Below, piece after piece: positions 25,401-35,338 of a DNA stretch of 64,000 bases. This DNA is from Heliopora coerulea. Lineage: Eukaryota > Cnidaria > Anthozoa > Scleralcyonacea > Helioporidae. Under the pieces are notes generated by a model that was given only the letters and a program-made list of their open reading frames with translations, was not told where the DNA came from and did no database searches. A program made the translations under genes and the position numbers. Position 1 is the first letter of the stretch. Each line of letters starts with the position of its first letter. The stretch lies in the NCBI GenBank assembly GCA_030142905.1, contig JASJOG010000081.1:868001-932000 (forward strand), in the 5' to 3' direction.

Positions 25401-27574
25401 TGCCTTTCATGATTTCCACAATATCTCTCTTTCCTAGCGAGAAATTGAATTTCTCGCTAGTTAGATACCCTTACATATCATGTGATTGTGATGTGAATGG
25501 GTTTGGCTATAGCAGTTTCTACACATTGTAATAGAACATATACAATACTCCATAGCGATTATATGAAACTAAGGGGGGGTACATAAACCGAAAATTGAGG
25601 TGAATTTGAACGCCGCCATTTTGAGTAAATTGGGGTGAATTGTTCTTCTCCAGGAATACCCTATATGGATATTCCTTCATCATTTCAGGATTTATTTCAA
25701 ATAATCTCACCATCATTTTCGCTTCATTTGCTCTCTAAGATTAAGTCGATTGACATATCAGGAGGGTGTCAAATTGTAGTGATGAATACAGGGGGCTATG
25801 AGATCAACTATCAAACATTCTTTCCTGTTTATCAATTCACACAATATGACTGAAACTTAGCGCGATTCAGAAGAACTATAGTGCGGAGATGAATGGCAAT
25901 TTTAAAACCGAGTAATAATTTGTGAACCAAAACTACATAAAAAGTCCTTCCGGAAACAGGAACATGCATTTGGTCGACTTTCATCTCAACTTTCTCTCAA
26001 GATATTGGTTTGTCACAGAAGTTAATACAAACGCTCGTACAGTTTCTAAAAGATCGTAAAATTGGACGCGGCCTCGTTTTTCAACTGTTTTTCGCAGTTT
26101 GGAAATCGGAGTGAGAACTCTTAAGGCCCATTTCCACGAACCGTCGTATACAACAGACGAATCACGTATATGGTCTCTCTTACTCATATTTGATCTACTA
26201 CTTCCTAACTCATAAACTATTCATGAATTATCGTAGCCAATCCATGAACGCTTATGACATAGCATGCATGCTGTTTGATATCCAATGAAAACCTGTAGAG
26301 AAATCACTGGTGATCTGGATCACGTTTCATAATTTACATATTCAGATCAATGAACCAAACGCGCAACACAGAGGGAATACTCTTTCGAGAAGCTAGTTCA
26401 GTAACTCGTTGATCGTGTTTCATCAGGGGACTCCAAAAACTCGAAAACAACAAAAATCACTAAGCTAATCCCTCGGTTTTCATTATTTTTTCGTGTTTGG
26501 AATCTCAGGTGGAACACTCAAACTCGTATTTGAACTATTATTTGGGGTTCTTCTCCAAAAATGGAAAACCGGCTGAAAATAGAAAGTGTGGTCCTTCAAC
26601 GAAAGGATATTCCCATTGACATTCTTAGGCAATTTTGTCTGACTTAAGCTGAATCAAAATATCCAACGTTTTACGATCCGCTATGAGCGGACGTTTAGCG
26701 TATGAAAATACTACGGTTCACGACTTAAGAAAGCAAAACCGTACAGAAACAAGTTTGGAATTATGGTGAACTAGCGTGCACCTGCACCAACTCTCTCGAT
26801 CTATCCTCTCTGTCGGTGCAACATTCAAACACACACTCGATCGTAAACCTTGTATCTCACACTGTTATCATGACTTATGACACGTCTACACTTGCGGCTA
26901 CTATTGACCTGACTTCGTCTTCATTCCCAAATTCCTCGCTCAAGTGGGTTTCGATAACTTTTTCAACCACCTCTTATCTTCCAGGTGTGCTTGAAGGCAA
27001 GCAGAACATCCGTAATGAGGATGCTGAACTGAAGAAACTCAGATTAAAATAAACATTGGATGCCAACAAAAATGCTTGGAAATATTGATAGCAATTCTCG
27101 AAAATTTAAAATCGTTGAGAACACCAATTATTGCTCATGAATATTGATGAATATCAGACTCAAAATGACCCCAGAAACGGGTAAATTATAGGTGGTTATG
27201 ACCTCAGAAATTCATAAAAACCTAACATGTGGTTGCCTTTAAATAATTACATTCCACCAGTACCTCCCGAGAGAACCTGTCTGAGATTAAACTGTACAAT
27301 CTCGAAGTGACAATTGCCAGCGATAGAGGCAACCAACTCTCTTTCAAGCCTAGAATTGATGGATGTTCAACTATTTTCGGCGAGAGTGCAGCAAAAATAA
27401 TCCACTTACAAGCACTAGACTCATTTTAATGAGCTTCTCAAAAAAGGATCACGCAGTGGATCACCCGTCACAATGAGCCGAGTGCCTAAAAATAGATTTT
27501 CGCAGCACATCTGATGAACTATATATCTTGGAAAAGTGGGAGCTTGGAGGTATCATGAATGATACATTAACGTT
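22401..27574. other. Intergenic, no gene recognised
   Basis: Only short ORFs. A small perfect inverted repeat (CTAGCGAGAAATT with one base between arms) sits at 25434-25460. A copy of the 'GGCCCATTT.CACGA' MITE-like family seems to start near 26125. Nothing else stands out. Confidence 0.45.
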
Positions 27575-27715
27575 CGTCAAGCTAGATGGTCAGAAAACGA
27601 TTTCTGAGCCCCAGACGAGGATGTGGTACCCGCAACCTTCTGATGACCGATGAGACGCTCTAACCATTGAGCTACCAAGATTCAGATAGTGAGCTAAGGT
27701 GCAAGTTCGACATAT
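27575..27715 (-). repeat. tRNA-derived SINE copy, abutting the CR1 5' end
   Basis: Read on the minus strand: TTGGTAGCTCAATGGTTAGA (box A-like), then GAAGGTTGCGGGTACCACAT (box B region) and TCTGGGGCTCAG. The same family occurs at 33345-33475, 47985-48075 and 48285-48375. The copy is read against the adjoining CR1. Confidence 0.7.
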
Positions 27716-29283
27716 ATGCGACATAACCTCACACAACATTTGCTTTGTGCAAGCAAAGACAAGATAAAGTGGTTTGGTGAGTTTGAGTCTCTTAAAGAAT
27801 TTTTAAGTAAGAATCTTAACCTCCAAGGTAAATGGTCGTCGCCTGGAGGCAAATGTAAGCCGCTTCAAACAAAGGAGATCTCAATCCGATGGTATAGCGA
27901 CAGGAAATCCTTGAATATCAACGGAGTCGGAGAGAACGTAAAAAGAATTAAAACTGAATTGTTATCAATGGCAAAGACCGCGAACGACATCGAACTAAAC
28001 TCCGAGGTTGAGTCTCAAGATGAGAGAGACGAATTGAACACACATGTGCTGACCTTGCCCGAAGCGAACATACAAGTGCAGAACCTGCCTGAAACTTGCG
28101 ATGAAGAAGATAATACTGTATGTAATGATTGCAGAAAGCTTTCGATCGATGTGGCCGAAGTTAAGTTTGAACTGGCTTTGGTATGGGCAAAGATTAATGC
28201 ACTAGATCAAAAACCGTGTCAGTGCGAGTCCTTGAAAAGGGTAAATAACCTTCTTCGCAAGCAAGTCGAATGCCTTCAATCAAAATTGACAGCCAGCCAA
28301 AGCTCGTCCCGACTAGAAAAAAGCCAAGACAGACTTAATATTGACGAAAAAACTGAAGTCCGGCAACGTCTTTCGTATCAAGTTCCTACATCTTCAGAAT
28401 TGTCATTTCAGAGTCAACTGAATAGCTATAGAAAAAACGAAGAGAATCATTCAGTCGTAACAAATCTGCTGCTACTTTGCAAAAGAAAAGCAAGGAAGAC
28501 AACCAGTATCTAGACGATGTCATGAAGGAACGAGACTCTTTGAAGACTGCAATCCAGATACTCAAGCAAGATTTATCGACAGCATTCTCAACTCAGTTAG
28601 AAAACAAATCCTCAACGGCATGGCAAAAGCCAAAGAAAACGGCAAAGACTAGCAAAAATTCAACACCACCACCATTACTAACATGAAACAGCTTCAATCA
28701 ATTAAGTGATCCCGAGTGAGACGTAACTACAAAAACCCCTGGTGACAAACTTATTTCTTCAAAAAGAAAATCTCCTTTTTACAAAGAGCGTCCTGGAGTA
28801 AACAAAAATCCCGATTGGCATAAAAAATCTAAAGCTGTTCAAACTGCAAAATATGACGAAACCGACAACGCTCGGCGAGTTGATGGTTCATCCAGAAAAA
28901 CACATGATACATTGGTACTGGGCGACTCTTTTATCAAAGATCTTAGGAGTGACTTATTAAGTAAATCAACGAAACAAAGAGTCAATGTAAAATGTTTCCG
29001 CGGAACCACATCAGATGATATGCACCACTACATAATTCCACCACTCTCAAAATCACCGGAAAACGTAATTATCCATGTTGGAACAAATGATATCAAAGGG
29101 AAATCTGAAAGCGAAGTTTGTACTGGAGTGAAGTCACTTACTCGCAAGGCAATGGAACTATGCCCAGAATCAAATATCTCCATCTCCTCTTTGATTAAGA
29201 GACGAGACGATAGAGAAGGTATGGTTTCCAAAGTTAATATCATGATAGAAAAATTCTGTAAAGAATCTAGTGTCCATTATATT

Positions 29284-29295
29284 AACAATGATAAT
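29284..29295. repeat. Left 12-bp target duplication of the palindromic insert
   Basis: AACAATGATAAT, identical to 29800-29811. In frame it encodes part of INNDN of the CR1 esterase. Confidence 0.85.
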
Positions 29296-29799
29296 TTCTC
29301 AGTAGCAGCAAAGTCAATACACATTTAAAGTGAACGATATATTTTTTAAAAGCATACATGTTTCGACAACTTCAAGATGCCATCTTCAGTGCAGAATGAA
29401 TGATGTGAGGTAATATGATACAGTAATATACGAGTTAGGATATGAATAAATTATTTACAATTGATGAGGAAGTGATCTGCTTACAAATACAGAATTATTT
29501 GCATAAAGTGATGATAGGTGTATTTATAAACTGAAAATAGTATTGAAGTGATGAATTTGGACGTCCAAATTCATCACTTCAATACTATTTTCAGTTTATA
29601 AATACACCTATCATCACTTTATGCAAATAATTCTGTATTTGTAAGCAGATCACTTCCTCATCAATTGTAAATAATTTATTCATATCCTAACTCGTATATT
29701 ACTGTATCATATTACCTCACATCATTCATTCTGCACTGAAGATGGCATCTTGAAGTTGTCGAAACATGTATGCTTTTAAAAAATATATCGTTCACTTTA
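29296..29799. repeat. Insertion consisting mostly of a perfect 478-bp palindrome
   Basis: The palindrome arms are 29324-29562 and 29563-29801, each 239 bp, identical by eye, with no spacer (centre GGAC|GTCC). The insert also carries 28 bp of unpaired sequence on its left (29296-29323). AACAATGATAAT occurs on both sides (29284-29295 and 29800-29811), a 12-bp target duplication. Removing the insert and one copy restores the CR1 esterase frame. Each arm contains a CTGAAGATGGCA...TTGTCGAAACATG motif (29736-29765 and its mirror at 29360-29389). No coding capacity. Confidence 0.92.
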
Positions 29800-29931
29800 A
29801 ACAATGATAATATAACCGTAGATACCTTAAATGGTTCTGATATTCACTTAGGCAAGAAAGGAACTTCTGTGTTAGCAAAAAACATTATTAAGCATCTAGA
29901 TAGTTTTTAACCTAGGCAAAACTCCAGGTCA

Positions 29932-30669
29932 ATGGACAGATCCAGAACTGGCGGTAGCGTATGCCTTTACATTAGAGATGTGTTTAATGTAATTGACAGA
30001 ACGAGAGATGTTCCCTTGAATTTGGAATCCGTTTGCGTTGAAATAACTAAACCAAAATCTAAACTTTTTCTTGTTACAACGGTATATCGATCCCGTATTT
30101 CAGGATCTGACTTTATGGGCCTTTTTGAAACCTATTTACTAAAACTAGACAAGGACGATAAAGAGTTAATTGTTACAGGGGATTTTAATTGTGATCTTTC
30201 TCTGAGTATTTTACAACCTCATTCCAACAGATTTATTGAGATTTTAAATCTTTTTCAACTTGAGCAAGTAATCACTGATCCTACTCGTGTAACCAGTAGT
30301 CATGCTAGCTTACTGGATATTATTGCCACAAACAGACCTTATAAATTATTGAATTCAGGTGTTTTACACATTGGGATCAGCGATCATAGTTTGGTCTATG
30401 CTTGCTTTAAAATAGCCATCCCTAAACAAATTCCTAAATTTATTGAAAGTAGAACTTTTAATTATAATCGAGATCTTTTTAACCAAGATCTCCAGAATAT
30501 GTTGAATAAACAGATTTGGAGCTCTCAAAACCCCAACCACCTATGGGAAAATTTTAAAGAAGTTTTTATTTTAGTATCAGAAATTTATGCTCCGATAAGA
30601 TTTCGCAAAGTTCGTGGCGAATATGTTCCTTGGATTACTCAGTTTAATTCAGGAAATGAACCACCGTGA
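29932..30669 (+). pseudogene. CR1 LINE AP-endonuclease, N-terminally deleted
   Basis: The segment keeps the C-terminal part of an exonuclease/endonuclease/phosphatase fold: RSRTGGSVCLYIRD, VTTVYRS, ELIVTGDFNCDLS (conserved GDFN), LLDIIATNRP and GISDHSLVYA (conserved SDH). The first part of the domain, with the N-terminal Asn and Glu catalytic motifs, is missing between 29911 and 29931, probably by deletion. It cannot be an active endonuclease. Confidence 0.82.
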
Positions 30670-30916
30670 TTATTTAAAAAAGAGAACAGTAGCATCAAAA
30701 TCTGAATCATTACACAATTTATATAAAAAGCAACGCAATCGAGTAAATTGCCTAATTGAAAATGTGAAAAACAAAATTTTGTCTTGAAAGCAATGACTTA
30801 AATAAAGGAAATTCGAGAGAAATGTAGAAAAACATTAATTTAATTATTGAGCGCAAAGGCCGAAGTTCTAAAACTACTACAATTTCCTCAATAAACAAAA
30901 TAATACAACTAACATT

Positions 30917-32554
30917 GTGACAAACGAAAAGGACATTGCTGAATCCTTAAACGAGTATTTTACTGAGATTGGTCCTAGCTTCTCAAAAAAATTCGATAAG
31001 ACCAACGTTCAATATTTAGACTATATAACACCTGCTGAATGTGAGTTTAATTTCAGTTATATAACCTGCGAAACTGTTTTACATACTATTAATGGAATAA
31101 AATCTAAAAAAGCAGCCGGGCCAGATAATATTTCGGTAAAGTTGTTGAAGGATTCAGCTAATGTTTCTGTACCTTTCTTAACTACAATTTTTATATTATC
31201 GTTAAACCACGGTGTTTTTCCAAATGATCGGAAAAATGCACATGTCTCACCGATTTATTAGTCGGGAGAAAAAGATGAATCCGGTAATTATAGGCGAATT
31301 TTGACACTATCTGTTGTTTCTAAATTGTTCGAAAAATTGGTTTATAAACAAGTATACTCTTATTTAGAAAACAACGAACTTTTAACTCCTTTCCAGTCGG
31401 GTTTTAGAAAAGGTAACTCGACTAGCACATCTTTATTAAACACAACCAACACTTGGCTGGTCAACATGGACCAAGGTCCGATAAATGAAGTAATTTTCCT
31501 CGATTTAAAGAAGGCCTTTGATACTGTAGACCACGAGATCTTAATAAAAGAATTAGAGTTATATGGTATTAAAGGAAATAGTCTGCGTTGGTTCGTTTCA
31601 TACCTGAGTGACAGTACACAAGTACGTAAAGTCGGAACGACAATTTCTTCGAAAAAAATATATAAAGATCGGTGTGCCACAGGGATCTAATTTGGGTTCA
31701 TTATTATTTATACTTTATGTAAAAGACCTACTAAACTGTTTAAGCAATTCTATCCCTGCTCTGTTTGCAAACGATACCAATGTAACGACATCTGGACCGT
31801 CTGTGGAAGATATCCAATGTAAACTAAATAATGGGGGTTGGATAACTTATATCAGTGGTTGCTTGCAAATAGATTGTCTTTGAATGTCAATAAAACGGAG
31901 TACATGTTAATTGGCTCTAGGTGTAGGCTAACTCATATATCAACGGATCCCGAAATTTCAATTGGTTCTCAAAAAATCTCGCGTGTAAGAGAGACAAAAA
32001 AACTGGGTGTTTTGATCGACGAAAATATCACCTGGAAAAATCATATTGAAGCCACATGTAAAAAGATTTAGAGAGCAATAGGAATGATGAGACCAGTTAA
32101 AAATGTCATCAGTAATGAAAGCCCAGAACGGTTGTATAAAACGTTAGTGTTATCACATTTTGATTACTGTTCTTTGGTTTGGGATAATTGCTCAAATAGC
32201 TTAAAAGACCACTTACAAAAGCTTCAAAATAAAGGTGGTCAAATAATATGTGGTGACAGATATGATATGTCAGCAACAAACACACGACTAAAACTTGGGT
32301 GGAATGATTTACAGTCGCGAAGGGACGAACAAATGTTGTCCTTTGTGCAAAAGATAATTTCAGGCAGATCAAACCTAGATAATTTAAGTCACCTATTTTC
32401 AATAGCAAGGCGGGGTTGTTATGACCTGAGAAGTAATGATAATATGCTCTTGTTACCTAAACCAAACACTAATGCAATGAAAAAAAATTTTAAGTATAGA
32501 GCCGCTGTGATCTGGAATGCCCAATCATTAGAGGACAAAATTTGTGAGCTTTGA
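30917..32554 (+). pseudogene. CR1 LINE reverse transcriptase, frameshifted
   Basis: RT motifs in order: IKSKKAAGPDNISVKLLK, a stop at 31259-31261, SVVSKLFEKLVYKQVY, LLTPFQSGFRKGNST, EVIFLDLKKAFDTVDH (first catalytic Asp), GIKGNSLRWFVSYLSD, then after a frame shift KIGVPQGSNLGSLLFILYV. The active-site box reads ALFANDTNV at 31764-31775, where the family has FADD, so a catalytic Asp has become Asn. WLLANRLSLNVNKTEYML and KKLGVLIDENITWKNHI follow, then an in-frame stop near 32069, and the C-terminal thumb region to 32554. The gene is dead. Confidence 0.85.
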
Positions 32555-32750
32555 AATTCAATATTTTTAATTGTAAATAACTTGGTTTTTAGTATTACCA
32601 TTTAAAAGCTCTGGTGTAAATATCCTTCTTTCTTATTTTCTCTTTTTAATTTCTTATGTGTGCAACACGGCCTAATAAAAAGCAACTGAACATTTTTTCC
32701 CTGTAAATATATTTTATTACTGGTTGATTAGTTACCGTGTATAAATAAGA

Positions 32751-32751
<1 letters not shown>

Positions 32752-32790
<39 letters not shown>

Positions 32791-32791
32791 G
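32752..32791. repeat. (AAAT)n 3' tail of the CR1 element
   Basis: About ten AAAT units mark the 3' end of the CR1 copy. Confidence 0.85.
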
Positions 32792-32799
32792 CACTGTCC

Positions 32800-32875
32800 T
32801 CAAAAAACAATTTGTGAGCCCCAGACGGGGACCGAATCTGCTACCTTCTGAACATTCAGAATGAAAACACCAGCC
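32800..32875 (-). repeat. Fragment of tRNA-derived SINE
   Basis: The phrase TGTGAGCCCCAGACGGGGAC and 'ctaccttctga' match the 3' half of the SINE head at 27575-27715. The remainder is lost. Confidence 0.5.
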
Positions 32876-33344
32876 TGATAGAATGAAACGAATACTTAGA
32901 TCAAGGGAAAAAGTTGAACATATCAAACGGCCGAAGAGATAACGACAGGAAATAGTGACGCTGCCAAGTTCTAAAAAGATTAGCCTGGTAGCCAGGCTCA
33001 TTTAAAGAGGCTGCAAACAGTTTTCAGTTCTGTATCTGCAAACGCATTTTTGCTGGTAAGTTCAATTATTTGGTAGAAGTTTTTACTGATTAAATAAGGT
33101 GGAAAAAGTACATTCCTGAAGAGTTTTCGCGTGCGTTTTCGAGGTACCTATCCTTGAATTTTGCAATAGGTTTTTATAACAGCATGCTTTCTAAATCTAA
33201 ACTTTGTAAGAAAATAATCGGAAATCTTTGAGAAAATATTTACTTTAAAAAAAAGATCGACTGAGAATTTTGGTTAAAAATTGCAAGACAGTTGCACGAC
33301 TGTCCTTTTAATATGACAGAAGGTATGTAGACGTTCATGAAGCG

Positions 33345-33475
33345 CAAATCCTCAGAATACGATTTCGGAGCTCAAGATAGGTACCAAACTTACAACCTTT
33401 TGATGACCAAGAGATGCTCTGGCCATTGAGTTACCGAGATTAAGATGGGAAGCTATAATGTAAGTTCGACATACG
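33345..33475 (-). repeat. tRNA-derived SINE copy, diverged
   Basis: In the same order and orientation as 27575-27715: a 'ggagctcaagataggtacc' part, 'acaaccttttgatgacc', 'gctctggccattgagttacc' and an 'aagttcgacata' end. Confidence 0.6.
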
Positions 33476-33479
33476 TCCT

Positions 33480-34803
33480 GCCATAGCGGCAGTCACGAAA
33501 TGTTATTATTACACATTCAAACTTCATCCTTGTTTCTTATTGGTCGACATTCACCAGTTAATTCTCAATGTCCGGAAGCCTTGACACTATTTCTGCCGAA
33601 TATAGTGAATTATTCGACGGAGGTGTCCAAAAAAAAAGAATTATTGGACGCTGATGACGTAACCACCTCAAAGCCGCGACAATTACAAAACAGCAAGAAT
33701 GGCCTGCAGCAGTTTTGGACAGTTAATCGCACGAGTCTTTTTACTGCAAATCTTTTCTTGCATCTATCGCTGTTTTGAATTTATAATAAAACAATTACAT
33801 GTATTGGATTCAGCCTACGCATAATATCAAGAATTATCCAGAACTCGGTCAATGTTATCCACCTCAGCCTTCAGCTTCGGCAGATAACGTTGACCTCGGT
33901 CCGGATAATTGTTGATATCACGCTCAGCTTCATCCAATAATTGTTTATTAGTGTGATCGAATGAGATGAACGTTGCACAAAAAGTAGCCGTGTGATATCA
34001 CAACTTCCCACAAGCACTTGTTATGTTAAATCAAGCACAAAATATCAAAAGGGCCTTCGCTCGAAGTAACTGTATGTTATCTAGTAAGTTTCGGCAGTTC
34101 CTAAACCATTTTGGCTTTTTAAGCATCCTCCTACACTGCCGAAACAGCACTCTATTTTCATATCATTATAAATGTGATTCTCGAGATGTTTAATGGTTTA
34201 TTTTCAGATTATGCTTAAATTTTATACATTCTTGTTCATTTTTTTATCTCATTCTGAGAATTCCTTTTGGGACCGATCAGTCATTTATATATCAACACCG
34301 CAAAAAATTAATATCTTAGGTAGACATTTTTTTCTAGTTTTAAGATTAATTTCCTGGCTTTAACAAATAAATTTTTAATAAGAAAAGCCTTGTGGATTTT
34401 TTCATGTTTCAAGTAATTTAAGAGAATGTATCTTGATTCAAGAATATTTTTCCAGTCTAGTCTAGATATGCTTTTTTAATTCAAGAAATTATGTCTTCCT
34501 TTAAGACCTTTTTTCTTACCAGGATATCTTATTAAGGAAAATTATCCTGTCTACGGGACAAGATAACGTTTCTTAATTTAAGAAATATGGTCTTAAAACA
34601 AGATATTTTTTTTTCTTAAAATAAGAATCTTATATTTTTCCAGTAAAAATTTTAGTTGATTATAGTTTATATACAATAAAAGTCTGGTGCGTCGTTCGTT
34701 TCAGTTCATATTCCTCAACCAAATAAAAGCCACGAAATTCGCCAACTTGTGAAAAATACTTGCGTGGATGATAGAGGATCAAAGGAATTAAAAAAAGAGG
34801 TCC
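33480..34803. other. Intergenic stretch downstream of URB1
   Basis: No exon recognised on either strand. The part 34440-34640 is rich in TCTTAAxxxAAGA phrases that can fold back on each other. I could not find a convincing polyadenylation signal for the minus-strand gene. Confidence 0.4.
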
Positions 34804-35338
34804 TCAAAATATTAAGTCGCCAAGAGTTCTCAAGCTTTCCCAGTCATAACAATCTTTATGGTTACCTTGGAGAGATCCGGGTTCCAAGAACACACGAAGA
34901 GCACAACTTAGTTTCTTTTCTAAAACCATTTCAATGCACTTTCCAACAGGTCTTGTCCAGCAAACATGTAGATTTAATGACAATGAACTTTCTTTGGTCT
35001 CAGAAACTTCTTGTGGTTTTGTAGAGTTCAGAATCTGAATAACAGATTTCATACACTGAAACCATCTCTCGGACGTCAACTCAGGTCGCTTGCTTGTAAA
35101 ACTGGAATCACAGTTAAGTAAAGCTACTAGTTTACCAACAACATCAATGCCTCCAAAAATCGAGTGCCATATTCTTGTAATCTGTACTGCCTGATGATTT
35201 GTGATAGCGACATTTGCTGGAACCGAAATGCTGTCCTGATAGTCCAGAAGTGAGGCGAACAAACGGGTGAATGGGATAAATGAATCTTGATTCCAGACTT
35301 TCAAACTGTAATTTATATAAAGAAGTTTTGAAAACATC
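34804..35338 (-). CDS. URB1: URB1 exon u (last recognised)
   Basis: The acceptor is AATTTCAG at 35339-35340; a second, ATTACAG, lies 27 bp downstream and keeps phase. It encodes FIPFTRLFASLLDYQDSI, AITNHQAVQITRIWHSIFGG and FQCMKSVIQILNST, and reads to a TGA at 34804-34806. A possible donor CCAAG|GTAACC at 34866/34865 could continue to an exon I did not find, so the C-terminus is unsettled. Confidence 0.68.

Larger units (their letters stand above)
27716..29910 (+). pseudogene. CR1 LINE ORF1: RNA-binding/coiled-coil part and SGNH esterase, broken
   Basis: The ORF begins at ATG 27716. It has a FLSKNLNLQGKWSSPGG domain typical of CR1 ORF1, a CNDC.K..C.C cysteine cluster, and a coiled coil (residues about 140-260). 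A frame shift near 28480-28510 leads to a second coiled-coil stretch ending about 28686. The C-terminal SGNH esterase starts near 28912 with VLGDSFIKDLR (Gly-Asp-Ser nucleophile block) and HVGTNDIKG (GTND block). It is interrupted at 29296 by the palindromic insertion. Past the insertion the frame resumes with NGSDIHLGKKGT, holding the catalytic Asp-x-x-His block, and stops at 29908-29910. The normal role is nucleic-acid and membrane association of the retrotransposition complex. Confidence 0.8.
27716..32791 (+). mobile_element. CR1-type non-LTR retrotransposon, decayed
   Basis: One element holds the ORF1 (27716-29910), endonuclease (29932-30669) and RT (30917-32554) relics, a 3' UTR, and a terminal AAAT repeat (32752-32791), the short tandem 3' tail common in this group. 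The 5' end abuts a SINE copy. No target duplication was seen, which is usual for CR1. At least two frame shifts, two in-frame stops, one deletion and one insertion are visible. Confidence 0.85.

Noticed and set aside
29324..29801. CRISPR-like or bidirectional terminator interpretation of the palindrome
   Set aside because: The context is a eukaryotic LINE, there is a single uninterrupted palindrome, and the target duplication shows an insertion.
33500..33778. 92-codon plus-strand ORF
   Set aside because: No recognisable family, no splice signals tied to a neighbour, and no support on the minus strand as a terminal URB1 exon.
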